A stretch of DNA of 64,000 nucleotides from Bacillus sp. Marseille-Q1617 (GCF_903645295.1 NZ_CAHJXM010000001.1:2233501-2297500); one strand, 5' to 3'; positions 24,802-33,191 are shown, counted from the first letter of the stretch. Program-made: numbers and translations. The notes: a model not told the origin generated them from the letters alone.

Positions 24802-25497
24802 TTAAGTCCGTACTTTCAAAATATCTAATCCAAAAATTTTTTTTATTTGGGTACTTCCATTTGAAGTTACTTTAATAGCACGCGTATTAGGCAAACGTGT
24901 TATCCATTGTTGTTCCAGCATCTTCACTAGTAAAGCGTTACCCAAAGCCCCTGCAATATGATGTTGCCTTTCACTCCAATCTAAACAACAACGGGCATAG
25001 GCTCTACGTTTCTTTTTTTGTTCATCTATATTTATTCCAAAACTTTGAAAAAAATGGTGGCCCTCTTGTGTTACTTCAAAATTAAGACCTTCCTTTTTAA
25101 TAATATTTTGTTGGATTAAAGAATTGGTGATCTGCACACCCATATAGCCAGCCAAATGATCGTAACAAGTTCTCGCATAATGTATAGCACTTTTTTCTCT
25201 TGAATCTCTTAATGAATTTACAGGTGGTTCCGGTGATATGTTTAACATTGATTCTATAACCGTTGCTACATCACTGCTTATCAACCTATAATAACGGTGT
25301 CTCCCATGCTTTTCTACACTGATAAGATTTGCTTCTAGCATTTTATGTAGGTGAAAACTTGCTGTTTGAGGTTTTACTTTTGCAATATAAGCAAGTTCAC
25401 TTACCGGATGGATAGTTCCATCCATAAGACTAAGCAGAATTGAGGATCTTGTTTGGTCGGATAATAGTGCAGCAATTTTTGAAATATTGGGATTCAA
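24802..25497 (-). CDS. ArsR-type winged-helix transcriptional regulator
   Basis: 231 residues. SKIAALLSDQTRSSILLSLM, HPVSELAYIAKVKPQTASFH (recognition helix) and LHKMLEANLISVEKHGRHRY are the ArsR fold; the remaining 130 residues (YARTCYDHLAGYMGVQITNS ...) form the extra C-terminal domain of the longer branch of the family. It is divergent from the flavin reductase gene with 92 bases between the starts, suggesting local control. The ligand is unknown. Confidence 0.88.
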   Translation of the reverse strand: MNPNISKIAALLSDQTRSSILLSLMDGTIHPVSELAYIAKVKPQTASFHLHKMLEANLISVEKHGRHRYYRLISSDVATVIESMLNISPEPPVNSLRDSREKSAIHYARTCYDHLAGYMGVQITNSLIQQNIIKKEGLNFEVTQEGHHFFQSFGINIDEQKKKRRAYARCCLDWSERQHHIAGALGNALLVKMLEQQWITRLPNTRAIKVTSNGSTQIKKIFGLDILKVRT

Positions 25498-25589
25498 AAT
25501 TTTCCCTCCTTACATTCATATTTCGATGATAGTGGAAATTTAAAGCACTTACAATATATATGTAATTGAATTTAGAGGAGGAATTAGAC

Positions 25590-26213
25590 TTGAATATCGA
25601 AAAACAGGATACTACTATTTTCAAAGAGATCAAACCAAAAATTATGTATTATGGGACACCAACCCTTCTTCTCAACACTTTAAATGAAGACGGTACTACT
25701 AACATTAGTCCGATGTCCTCATCTTGGGCTTTAGGTGACTGTATTGTTCTTGGCATAGGACTTGGAGGTAAGGCAATAGAAAATTTAAAAAGGCATAGTG
25801 AATGCGTCATAAATTTACCCTGTCCAAATTTGTGGGAAAATGTTGAAAAAATCTCTTCTTATACTGGAACAAAAATTATTCCACCATTTAAGAAAGAGAT
25901 TGGATTTACTTATAAAAAAGATAAATACGAATCATCAGAGTTAACACCTTTAAGTTCAAAAACAGTTTTACCTACACGTATTAAAGAGTGTCCTATTCAA
26001 ATTGAGGCAGTAGTTAAACATATTCGAACCCCTGAATATAATCCTTTGTTTGCCATTGTTGAGACACAAGTACTGCATTTTCATGCAGAAGAAAGTATTG
26101 TACTAAATGAAAATTACATTAATCCATCAAAATGGAGTCCCTTAATTTATAATTTTCGGCACTACTTTGGATTAGGAAAAGAGGTAGGGAGAACGTTCCG
26201 TTCAGAAACTTAA
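25590..26213 (+). CDS. Flavin reductase-like (FMN-binding split barrel) protein
   Basis: 207 residues from TTG behind GAGGAGGAATTAGAC. YYGTPTLLLNTLNEDGTTNI followed by SPMSSSWALGDCIVLGIGLG is the flavin-binding split-barrel pattern, with ECVINLPCPNLWENVEKISS and CPIQIEAVVKHIRTPEYNPL further on. The family covers flavin reductases and FMN-dependent enzymes. Probably controlled by the divergent ArsR-type regulator through the shared spacer 25498-25589. Confidence 0.85.
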   Translation: MNIEKQDTTIFKEIKPKIMYYGTPTLLLNTLNEDGTTNISPMSSSWALGDCIVLGIGLGGKAIENLKRHSECVINLPCPNLWENVEKISSYTGTKIIPPFKKEIGFTYKKDKYESSELTPLSSKTVLPTRIKECPIQIEAVVKHIRTPEYNPLFAIVETQVLHFHAEESIVLNENYINPSKWSPLIYNFRHYFGLGKEVGRTFRSET

Positions 26214-26242
26214 TAAATTTACCATCTAGATAGTTGAGGGTG

Positions 26243-26290
26243 TTGTGAATGACAGATTAAGTATTCTCTGTCATTCGCATTTTTTTTGAC
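26243..26290 (+). terminator. Terminator of the flavin reductase gene
   Basis: GTGAATGACAGA TTAAGTATTC TCTGTCATTCGC followed by ATTTTTTTTG. Confidence 0.9.
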
Positions 26291-26373
26291 TTATGCTTTG
26301 TATATCTTTCTTTAACTTTAATTCTAAGTTTTTCCTTATCTTCAAAATCAAAAGTAAATATCCTTCTTACACA

Positions 26374-26581
26374 ATCCTGTTTCATTTGTTAAGCGCAACA
26401 ATTAATAATATTTAAACTTTTCACATTAAAAACATGACAACTAATCACCGTTTTTTTCAAATTATACCAATCATCATTGTTGCGCAGTAAGGGACTATTC
26501 TGCAATAAAGAGTTGTTCCATTAAATGGCCCAATACAAGAAGAAAGAGCCTCAAACCCACTGAGGGTCGAAGCTCTGAATT
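26374..26581. repeat. Composite cassette-type site beside the recombinase gene
   Basis: AATCCTGTTTCATTTGTTAA GCGCAACAATTAATAAT, a distal arm ATTGTTGCGCAGTAAGG, then AAATGGCCCAATACAAGAAG and hairpin AGAGCCTC - AAACCCACT - GAGGGTCGAAGCTCT. The hairpin ends 3 bases before the recombinase stop codon and is repeated, with the gene's last codons, at 15955-16020. Confidence 0.7.
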
Positions 26582-27424
26582 TCAAAAATACTTACAATAG
26601 AAGTCCTGACGCAGTTTTCCACTAAGTTGAGCATAGATTTTTGTCGTCTCACTTTTCTCATGTCCCAAAAGGCTTTGGATCACTTCCAGAGGTGCGCCGT
26701 TATTAATTAAATGAGTTGCATAACTATGTCTTAACTGATGAGGGTGAATGCTCTTTTTTATACCTGCTCGCTTAGAAACCCGTTTTATAATGTATCGAAT
26801 CATATCAATACTCATCCGATGTTTGGGTTTTCTCTCTGTAACGAATAGGCAATCCTCTTGATCGTCCCGTTCATCCAAGTACCGTTTCAACCAGAGGGAG
26901 CAGCGAGTATTAAAATACACTTCCCTCTCTTTGTCACCTTTTCCATGAACAATTACAGAGTTGGCTGAGAAGTTGATGTCTTCCCGGTTAAGTTTAACAA
27001 TTTCCCCTATCCGGCAGCCTGTCGAATAAAAAAATTCAAACAAGGCATTTTCCAAGGAGCTTTCGCAAGATTCCCTTAGATGTTCAATTTCCAGCTCCGT
27101 AAGAAACTTAGGGATTCTTTTTCCTATCTTTGGTTCCTTTAACTTAGCAGCTGGATTATTCGGAAGATGTCCCTCATCATGAATCCACTTAAAAAGGGAT
27201 CTGATGCATCGGACACGATGCCCCATGCTCGCCGGCTTTAAATGGTCTCCTGAATTGATTAGGTAACTTTTCAAAGCGTCGGTTGTAAAGTTATTAATAC
27301 TAATATCACCAAAGTGTTTTAACAGAAGAGTATATTGAAAACAATAAGCTTTCAACGTTAATGGAGAATACCCTTCAATCTTCTTATCTAGCTGATATTT
27401 CACCCAGGCTTCGGAAAGTTTCAT
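26582..27424 (-). CDS. XerC/XerD-type site-specific tyrosine recombinase
   Basis: 280 residues, complete. N-terminal SAM-like core-binding domain (1-95: IEGYSPLTLKAYCFQYTLLL; RCIRSLFKWIHDEGHLPNNP). Catalytic domain from about 105 with all six expected residues: Arg138 (STGCRIGEI), Lys162 (VHGKGDKER), His229 and Arg232 (HPHQLRHSYATHL), His255 (LLGHEKSET) and Tyr264 (TTKIYAQL). Ribosome site GGAGATGATGAATA. No excisionase or phage gene is nearby. It lies inside the hairpin-bounded array and is the best candidate for the enzyme that moves the cassettes. Confidence 0.93.
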   Translation of the reverse strand: MKLSEAWVKYQLDKKIEGYSPLTLKAYCFQYTLLLKHFGDISINNFTTDALKSYLINSGDHLKPASMGHRVRCIRSLFKWIHDEGHLPNNPAAKLKEPKIGKRIPKFLTELEIEHLRESCESSLENALFEFFYSTGCRIGEIVKLNREDINFSANSVIVHGKGDKEREVYFNTRCSLWLKRYLDERDDQEDCLFVTERKPKHRMSIDMIRYIIKRVSKRAGIKKSIHPHQLRHSYATHLINNGAPLEVIQSLLGHEKSETTKIYAQLSGKLRQDFYCKYF

Positions 27425-27535
27425 TATTCATCATCTCCTACAAGGCTGGCAACCAAGTAAACTTTGGTTCTAGTATGCCCATTCAGAAGATGGTTTATAC
27501 AAAGCTATTAAATAAGTGATCCTTTTTGTAGGAAC

Positions 27536-27583
27536 ACCTTAATGGCCACTGATCTTACATTAGCGGCCCCGATTGTTGAATAA
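27536..27583. repeat. Cassette-type site upstream of the recombinase
   Basis: CCTTAATGGCCACTGATCTT / ACATTAGCGGCC: TGGCC(A)CT... AGCGGCC pair; second core CCCCGATTGTTGAATAAG just before the GNAT stop. If the system works like an integron, this junction 110-160 bases upstream of the recombinase start is the place to look for a primary attachment site. Confidence 0.55.
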
Positions 27584-27587
27584 GACT

Positions 27588-28064
27588 TTATAGATTCTTT
27601 TCTAAACAGTAGTGTGGTTTCCCTTCGAAAATTATTTCTTTAAATTTATTAAAACCAAGCCTGGTCCAAAACAAAATTCCTTTCTCATTCTCCTTATGGA
27701 CTGCCAATCGTAATTTTTTCTTTCCTTCTTTTCTAATAAGGTCTTCTAATTGTTGAAATACCCCCAGTGAATTTCCTCCCCCTTGAAATTGCTTATGAAT
27801 TACAAATAAACTAATCCAAGGAGTATTATCAGAGGGATTATTTATACAATAATCGACTAATCCTATGTAATTATTCCCCTGCTTGATTAACAATCGAGTA
27901 GTATTTAACTTTTTGGATTCTTCATACTCAGATAGGATATCATCGTAGTTAATAGTGCTTTTATTTTTAGACATCTGATTATAGGAAGAGTTTGAATTCA
28001 TAATTTCTAATTCAATCTTCCATTTATTTATTTCGTTAGTTTCAAAAGTAATCACTTTAAACAC
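27588..28064 (-). CDS. GNAT family N-acetyltransferase
   Basis: About 158 residues when started at GTG behind GAAGAAGGTAAGG; starts five codons up or three codons down are possible. YIGLVDYCINNPSDNTPWIS, LFVIHKQFQGGGNSLGVFQQ (a G-rich acetyl-CoA loop, Q-G-G-G-N-S), VHKENEKGILFWTRLGFNKF. Spacing to neighbours is set by array sites on both sides. Substrate unknown. Confidence 0.85.
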   Translation of the reverse strand: MFKVITFETNEINKWKIELEIMNSNSSYNQMSKNKSTINYDDILSEYEESKKLNTTRLLIKQGNNYIGLVDYCINNPSDNTPWISLFVIHKQFQGGGNSLGVFQQLEDLIRKEGKKKLRLAVHKENEKGILFWTRLGFNKFKEIIFEGKPHYCLEKNL

Positions 28065-28105
28065 CCTTACCTTCTTCAATCTTAACCAATGCTACGCGAT
28101 ACTCA

Positions 28106-28150
28106 CTCAACAGGGCGGCTGCTTATTCAGCAAACGCCCCCTTTCGGAAG
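28106..28150. repeat. Cassette-type hairpin site
   Basis: CAACAGGGCGGCTGCTTATT CAGCAAACGCCCCC TTTCGG. Same hairpin as at 18480 and 22207; the first core is missing. Confidence 0.65.
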
Positions 28151-28197
28151 ATTCCAATACCTATTATGTTTGATCTATTCGTATTTGCCAAAAAAAG

Positions 28198-28317
28198 TTA
28201 TAATGAATTTTCAATAACCCACTTCCCTAGAATATATCCAAATGAAAGGGATAAAAAGCCAAAAATAACATAAAAACTATATTTTAAAAATGGGTGATTC
28301 TTTATAATATCTCTCAT
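28198..28317 (-). CDS. Small one-pass membrane protein (39 aa)
   Basis: MRDIIKNHPFLKYSFYVIFG continues FLSLSFGYILGKWVIENSL. AGGAGG lies 6 bases upstream. Paralogue of 9759-9872. The flanking non-coding bases are less alike than the coding bases. Function unknown; small membrane proteins of this type may modify larger partners. Confidence 0.7.
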   Translation of the reverse strand: MRDIIKNHPFLKYSFYVIFGFLSLSFGYILGKWVIENSL

Positions 28318-28345
28318 CCATTTCCTCCTAAATGCTGCCCTCTTT

Positions 28346-28540
28346 CTATTTTAAAGAACATCTTTCTGGCGAAACACTTTTGGTTTTTTGATGCACTACA
28401 AAAGCTAGAAAGCCAAAATTACATGCGTTTAACAATTGAATAAAAGGAAGTACTTCCCCCTTGCTGATAAAAACACTATAGAAAAATGAAAGTATAAAAT
28501 AACAACTTATAAAAATCAATAAATATTTTAGCTTATTCAT
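28346..28540 (-). CDS. Small two-helix membrane protein (64 aa)
   Basis: MNKLKYLLIFISCYFILSFF then YSVFISKGEVLPFIQLLNAC and NFGFLAFVVHQKTKSV. Ribosome site GAAAGGAATTTAGAT. The second helix region resembles loosely the DUF3953-like relic at 9.4 kb (both read EVLPF or ELLPF before a hydrophobic stretch), and each lies near a copy of the 37-39 residue protein, so the pair may be one duplicated unit. Lies 28 bases upstream of the 39-residue gene, same strand. Confidence 0.65.
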   Translation of the reverse strand: MNKLKYLLIFISCYFILSFFYSVFISKGEVLPFIQLLNACNFGFLAFVVHQKTKSVSPERCSLK

Positions 28541-28604
28541 ATCTAAATTCCTTTCAATATAAACTTTGCTACCTTAATTTTGCCAGGAACTCTATCTGAG
28601 TTCA

Positions 28605-28806
28605 CCCACAACCCCTTTTCTTGAACAAGCTAGGTTCGGCTGCTTGTTCAGCAAACGCACCCGATAGTTTAAGTACAATTCTTCACAAAATTAGTTTTAT
28701 TACAGGAATGCTGCCCCGTTTGTTTAATAAGAATTTCAGCAAAAAGGTGCCTTAATCCTTCCTAGATCAACGCACCCATTAGTTTAAGTCCATTTCTTCA
28801 CAAACT
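28605..28806. repeat. Two consecutive cassette-type sites
   Basis: Site 1: CACAACCCCTTTTCTTGAAC, AAG, GTTCGGCTGCTTGTTCAGCA, second core GCACCCGATAGTTTAAGTAC AATTCTTCACAAA. Site 2: TGCTGCCCCGTTTGTTTAAT, AAG, hairpin AGGTGCCTTAATCC-TTCCTA-GATCAACGCACC, second core CCCATTAGTTTAAGTCCATT TCTTCACAAAC. The tail AGTTTAAGTACAtTTCTTCACAAA recurs at 31610 and 32842. Confidence 0.75.
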
Positions 28807-28820
28807 TCTTTTTAGGGGTG

Positions 28821-30206
28821 CTACCCTCCCCATGCTTTTGCCAACGAGTGAACTCCTGAAAATATCTCTTCCTCAGATAATACTGCAAAACCCAATAGAA
28901 TGGTTCGATCGTCACTTAAACCGTAATCTGATACAGGATAAACTTTGATATCATATTTAGCAGCCTGTTCAATAAGCTCTTTTTCCACCATACCGTTATT
29001 CATGCGGACTAAAAGATGCAATCCAGAATCCTGGCCAATGATTTCAATTGAATTTGGGAAATGAGTCGAAAGCGCTGTGATGAGTGCATCTCTCTTTTTT
29101 TTGTAAACAATCCGCATTTTGTTAATATGTTTTTTCCAGCTGCCTTCCTGCATGAATCTTTTGATGATCTCCTGGTCAAGCCGAGACACAGACTGAGCGA
29201 AGTGAAAGTAATGTTCATGGTACTTTTCCATTAACAGTTTGGGAAGAACGATATAAGCCATGCGCAGGGACGGTAGCAACGCTTTTGAAAATGTACCCAT
29301 ATAGATTACTTTTTCATCGGAATCCAGACTTTGTAATGCAGGGATGGGTTTGCCTGAATAACGAAATTCACTGTCATAATCATCCTCGACGATGTATCTT
29401 CCCTTTTTTTCCTTAGCCCAGCTCAGCAACTGCTTACGCCTTGATATCGACATTATCATTCCACAAGGAAATTGGTGTGACGGAGTAACAAAAGCAATAT
29501 TAGCGCCACTTTCCTTTAAGCTGGTTATGCTGATCCCTTCATTATCAAGCGGAATTCCCTTCACATTTTCAGGTCCTTTTTCGAAGGTTACAAGTCTTTT
29601 ATGGTACCCGGGGTCTTCAACGGCATACAAGCTTCCCTTTAATAACTTAAACAAAAGTTGTATTAGTGTTGGTGTTCCTGACCCAATGATTATCTGGCTC
29701 GGCGCTGTCCGGACGCCACGGGATTCGTACAGATAGGAGGCAATTTCTTCACGCAGCTCAAATTCTCCCTGAGGATGCCCAATCGTCAACAAATGTTTAC
29801 TCTCACTCTTCAAAACATCATTTGCTATTTTTCGAAAAACAGCAAAAGGAAATGAATGATGATCAACTCCTGTTTGAGTGAAATCAAAAGTGACGTCGCT
29901 TTTAAAGATTTTTTCCTTGATATAATCGGAATTTTTTTCAGCATGGGAAAATGTTGGCTGAATTTCGCAGACAAAATACCCTTTTCGTGGAATTCCCTCA
30001 ATATATCCTTCGGCAACAAGCTGGTCGTACGATGCCTCTACAGTGTTTTGGCTCACGTTTAAATACCAAGAAAGTTTTCGTTTGGAAGGAAGCTTAGTAT
30101 TTGGCCTAAGCATCCTTTTATCAATCTCTTGCTTGATATAGTTATATAACTGTACATATTGAGGTTCTTTACTATACGAATCAAGTTTTGGTGTTAATTC
30201 ATACAT
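28821..30206 (-). CDS. MocR/PdxR-type GntR regulator with aminotransferase domain
   Basis: 461 residues from the ATG behind AAGGGAGTCAGATGG. N-terminal GntR wHTH (EPQYVQLYNYIKQEIDKRML, LPSKRKLSWYLNVSQNTVEA), then a fold-type I aminotransferase-like domain: IIIGSGTPTLIQLLFKLLKG, VEDDYDSEFRYSGKPIPALQ, and GTFSKALLPSLRMAY with the PLP-binding Lys. Divergent from an EamA exporter gene with 126 bases between, matching the YcxD/YcxC pair of B. subtilis. It probably activates the exporter in response to an amino-group ligand or PLP state. Confidence 0.93.
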   Translation of the reverse strand: MYELTPKLDSYSKEPQYVQLYNYIKQEIDKRMLRPNTKLPSKRKLSWYLNVSQNTVEASYDQLVAEGYIEGIPRKGYFVCEIQPTFSHAEKNSDYIKEKIFKSDVTFDFTQTGVDHHSFPFAVFRKIANDVLKSESKHLLTIGHPQGEFELREEIASYLYESRGVRTAPSQIIIGSGTPTLIQLLFKLLKGSLYAVEDPGYHKRLVTFEKGPENVKGIPLDNEGISITSLKESGANIAFVTPSHQFPCGMIMSISRRKQLLSWAKEKKGRYIVEDDYDSEFRYSGKPIPALQSLDSDEKVIYMGTFSKALLPSLRMAYIVLPKLLMEKYHEHYFHFAQSVSRLDQEIIKRFMQEGSWKKHINKMRIVYKKKRDALITALSTHFPNSIEIIGQDSGLHLLVRMNNGMVEKELIEQAAKYDIKVYPVSDYGLSDDRTILLGFAVLSEEEIFSGVHSLAKAWGG

Positions 30207-30332
30207 CCATCTGACTCCCTTCCGATAATAAAAACTGGCCCTACAAACCATGCCAGCCTCTTATTATAATGCATCTATGGAAACATTCCTAATAATTACT
30301 ATTAAAAAACTATCAGCAGGGAGGCAATCATT

Positions 30333-31259
30333 ATGAAAACAACCCGATATGTCGGACTTTTGATGATAATTAGTGGAGCAGCATTATGGGGTCTCTCCGG
30401 ACCAATGATCCAGTGGCTTTTTCAAAATAGCGAATTATCTCTGAATAATTTCCTTGTTGTACGATTAATTATGGCTGGAATCTTCACTCTGGGACTGTTG
30501 CATTTCACTCAAAAAAACATTTTTGGCATCTGGAAGGATCGTCGTTCTTGGATTCAACTCATGATTTTTGGTGTGTTGGGAATGCTTGGAGCCCAGTACG
30601 TTTTTATAGAAACCATCCGTGAAAGTAATGCAGTGACAGCAGTACTATTCCAATTTCTCGGTCCCGTTTTCATTACCATTTATGTAGCATGGCAGACAAA
30701 AAAACTACCAACAATGTTGCAATTTCTAGCTGTGATTGCAGCCTTAGCCGGAACCGTTCTCCTGATTACAAATGGCTCAATGGAAAATGTCATGCTATCG
30801 AAAAGGGCCATTATTCTTGGTCTGCTAACTACACTTGGTTTTACTTTCTATACACTCCATCCTGTCTCATTGATCAAGGAGTGGGGAACCTCGGTCATCA
30901 TTGGCTGGGGTATGTTAATTGGCGGCATTGTGCTGTTAATTTTCAAGCATGATTTTAGCGTTGTACAATTGGCCCAAACCTTAACACTTCATACATTTTC
31001 GATGATGCTTCTGGTAATTATCTGCGGCACGGTTTCTTTTATACTCTATATTGGCAGTCTGAATTATTTAAGCGCCACTGAAACAAGTTTATTATCCAGT
31101 ATCGAACCTCTAGTTGCTGCAATTGTGTCTATCGTTTGGTTAAATGTGGGGTTTGGTGCTACTCAACTATTAGGCGGATTTTTTATCGTTGCTGCTGTTG
31201 TCATCCTATCATTCCCGGATAGTCAAAATAGGGAAAAACAATTGCAGACATATATGTAA
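30333..31259 (+). CDS. EamA/DMT family transporter (YcxC-like)
   Basis: 308 residues, ten membrane helices in two EamA repeats: GLLMIISGAALWGLSGPMIQ at the start, NAVTAVLFQFLGPVFITIYV closing repeat one, and LSATETSLLSSIEPLVAAIV in repeat two. Ribosome site AGGGAGGCAATCATT. Family members export metabolites such as amino acids. Control by the divergent MocR-type gene is the usual arrangement. Confidence 0.92.
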   Translation: MKTTRYVGLLMIISGAALWGLSGPMIQWLFQNSELSLNNFLVVRLIMAGIFTLGLLHFTQKNIFGIWKDRRSWIQLMIFGVLGMLGAQYVFIETIRESNAVTAVLFQFLGPVFITIYVAWQTKKLPTMLQFLAVIAALAGTVLLITNGSMENVMLSKRAIILGLLTTLGFTFYTLHPVSLIKEWGTSVIIGWGMLIGGIVLLIFKHDFSVVQLAQTLTLHTFSMMLLVIICGTVSFILYIGSLNYLSATETSLLSSIEPLVAAIVSIVWLNVGFGATQLLGGFFIVAAVVILSFPDSQNREKQLQTYM

Positions 31260-31308
31260 GCATGTCCTGAAGGGGAAACCGCTGGGACAACACCCCCTAG
31301 AAAGGGTT

Positions 31309-31542
31309 ATGTGGTCATTCTACGACTTAACTGATATAAAATGGTGTGAAGTATTAAAAGATTCTAACCAAGAAGTGAAAGGTGCCATCAACCATAACCT
31401 TACTTCTGGTATCAATGAAGTAAAAAAAGACGACCCCTGTACGATACTAACGGGTTCTCTTTTGAAGTACAAAATAGAAAAAGGCAAAGCAAATAACAAC
31501 GCGTTTCACATACGAATTAGCAAACAAAATTGCATTATTTAA
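31309..31542 (+). CDS. Doubtful small reading frame downstream of the transporter
   Basis: 77 codons (MWSFYDLTDIKWCEVLKDSN ...). AAAGGGTT is only 1-2 bases from the ATG. Part of the frame (31448-31474, ACGGGTTCTCTTTTGAAGTA) is a dispersed repeat found also at 44.46 and 54.9 kb, which argues against a conserved protein. A hairpin at 31549 follows. Confidence 0.2.
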   Translation: MWSFYDLTDIKWCEVLKDSNQEVKGAINHNLTSGINEVKKDDPCTILTGSLLKYKIEKGKANNNAFHIRISKQNCII

Positions 31543-31548
31543 CAATAA

Positions 31549-31590
31549 AGAAGGAGCTGGATATTAAAAATCCTGCTCCTTTCTTTTGTA
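31549..31590 (+). terminator. Terminator-like hairpin with array core
   Basis: AGAAGGAGCTGGATATTAAA AATCCTGCTCCTTTCTTTTG: GGAGC-GGAT / ATCC-GCTCC stem followed by TTTCTTTTG. The 3' arm AATCCTGCTCCTTT is identical to the array core at 22189-22202. Confidence 0.65.
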
Positions 31591-31603
31591 TTCTTGTTAA
31601 AGT

Positions 31604-31640
31604 TAAGCACCCGTATGTTTAAGTACATCTCTTCACATTT
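31604..31640. repeat. Cassette-type second core
   Basis: AAGCACCCGTATGTTTAAGT ACATCTCTTCACATTT, the same tail as at 28660, 28775 and 32842. Confidence 0.65.
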
Positions 31641-31655
31641 TAGCTATTAGAGAAT

Positions 31656-32075
31656 TTAATCCCTTTCATAACAAGTTTCATATTCATCTTTCATAACCCA
31701 ACTATCACAGGCTGCACCAGACTCATCATAAATTTCTTTCCCTATTGTTAATTTGATGCTTCGGTTTTCTTTTGGAACTCCTGGAGCCTCATTGGTAATG
31801 TTTAGTGTTTCATCGTCTACCCAATTCATAGAAAAATTACTTTTCCCAGGAGCATAGTATATAGTACGAACCTTATTGCCCGTACCTTCAGTAATTTCGA
31901 CCCAAACATTTACACCACCTGCTGCTCCACCATACGTTTTATAATATGAATTGGCTGTATACTTACCATTAGGCGATTCCACAGGACCTACAAAAAATTC
32001 ACCGTTATTAAACTCAAATGTATAGATAAATTTTTTATATACGAACATACAAATCATACTAAATACGACAAGCAA
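31656..32075 (-). CDS. DUF5412-like membrane-anchored protein
   Basis: Up to 139 residues. N-terminal helix LVVFSMICMFVYKKFIYTFE, then SPNGKYTANSYYKTYGGAAG, VNVWVEITEGTGNKVRTIYY and NFSMNWVDDETLNITNEAPG, the DUF5412 layout. The start is a problem: the only start codon in frame before the helix is TTG (32075) without a good ribosome site, and an in-frame stop is just upstream, so the first residues may have been lost or frameshifted. Family assignment is moderately sure. Confidence 0.6.
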   Translation of the reverse strand: MLVVFSMICMFVYKKFIYTFEFNNGEFFVGPVESPNGKYTANSYYKTYGGAAGGVNVWVEITEGTGNKVRTIYYAPGKSNFSMNWVDDETLNITNEAPGVPKENRSIKLTIGKEIYDESGAACDSWVMKDEYETCYERD

Positions 32076-32150
32076 AAGTATTTTTTATCTTAGCCTAATG
32101 CTCCTCAACCTACCTATCCCCCGATTCCTGTGTGCTTTTTCTTCTTTAGC

Positions 32151-32232
32151 TAAACTGCCCAATAATTGAAGATAGGTAATAGCTGGTGGTCAATTAGTTG
32201 ATCTTCTGTTATTGCCCCCTATAACAGAATAG
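32151..32232. repeat. Cassette-type hairpin site
   Basis: CTAAACTGCCCAATAATTGA AGAT (core), hairpin AGGTAATAGCTGG...TCTTCTGTTATTGCC, second core CCCCTATAACAGAATAG. Very close to the copies at 24061 and 33241. Confidence 0.8.
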
Positions 32233-32234
32233 CA

Positions 32235-32776
32235 CTAATTTTCAATTATCCTAATGTCACTAATTGGATAAAAAACAACATTTGTAGTCCCTACAACCTC
32301 ATCTATGGGGATTGCTCCTATTTGTCTGCTATCTGTACTATTTCTTCTGTTGTCCCCCATAACGAATAAATGACCTTCTGGTACAGTAGCTTGTCCGACA
32401 GCAGTATCCTCTAATTTAAATGGTCTCGTTAGGTCACCATTAATATTTTTCTTTTGCTTATCTAAGTATGGTTCTTTATACACTTTTCCATTTACATATA
32501 AAGTATCTTTTTTATACTCAATTTTATCCCCAGGTAAACCAATAACACGCTTAATATAGTCTTGTTTCTCATTTGCGTGAAAGACAACAATATCAAATCT
32601 TTCAGGTTCTCCTAATTTTGATACAATCATTCTTTCGTGATCTTGTGGGTAGTATTCATCGAAGCACTATCAACTACAATAGGAGTAAATAAGAATGCAC
32701 GAACCGTAAACACAATAACTACAGCTATAACCATAGCTTTCATCCATTCTAGCGTCTCATTTTTCTTTTTAACCAT
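32235..32776 (-). pseudogene. Type I signal peptidase, frameshifted
   Basis: Part one: MVKKKNETLEWMKAMVIAVV, a membrane helix, then FLFTPIVVDSASM with the catalytic Ser. Part two in another frame: MIVSKLGEPERFDIVVF, DYIKRVIGLPGDKIEYKKDT (catalytic Lys of Y-I-K-R), GHLFVMGDNRRNSTDSRQIG. They join at about 32632-32645, where CCACAAGATCACGAAAG appears to lack one base. Both catalytic residues survive, so a single insertion would restore it. ATG behind GAGAGGATGAAAAAA. Confidence 0.8.
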
Positions 32777-32831
32777 TTTTTTCATCCTCTCACTATAAAA
32801 AGTCAAGTTCATACTTTTTCGTTTTTCCGTT

Positions 32832-32872
32832 AAACGCTCCCCGTTAGTTTAAGTACATTTGTTCACAAACTT
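32832..32872. repeat. Cassette-type core
   Basis: AAACGCTCCCCGTTAGTTTA AGTACATTTGTTCACAAAC. It lacks a hairpin partner; same tail as the sites near 28.7 kb. Confidence 0.6.
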
Positions 32873-32979
32873 TACGTTTTTAAGACCTGCCTGTTTTCTT
32901 TCTCCCCGTTATTTTTTGGTGTATATGTTTAACTGCCGTTACAAATAATACCCCTATAACAAAATAGGGGGTTAATAAA

Positions 32980-33183
32980 ATGGAAGAAGCACCTACCAGC
33001 AATAATGCTATGAGCACAAGCAATAATGGAATGAGTACATCTAATAAGATAAACCTTTCAGGTCTTGGTGTTGGAGCAATTGTACTAACCACTGTTTATA
33101 CGGCGGTTTTGGCTTCACAGTTAATGGCTACTAAGCATAAAGTCGATTACCTTTATTACAAAGAATTAACACAAAATAAATAG
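32980..33183 (+). CDS. Small membrane protein (67 aa), strand uncertain
   Basis: Plus frame: Ser/Asn-rich N-terminus with a repeated M-S-T-S-N motif, one helix (LGVGAIVLTTVYTAVLASQL), GGGGG 9 bases upstream of the ATG and a strong terminator 8 bases after the stop. The opposite strand (32880-33092) also reads like a membrane protein (LLDVLIPLLLVLIALLLVGA ... VIGVLFVTAVKHIHQKITGR) but has no ribosome site. I prefer the plus frame because of its signals. Confidence 0.45.
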   Translation: MEEAPTSNNAMSTSNNGMSTSNKINLSGLGVGAIVLTTVYTAVLASQLMATKHKVDYLYYKELTQNK

Positions 33184-33191
33184 CTAGTTAT

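Noticed and set aside
32880..33092. Minus-strand 70-codon membrane-protein-like frame
   Set aside because: Overlaps the plus-strand small gene, which has a ribosome site and terminator; kept only as an alternative in that entry.
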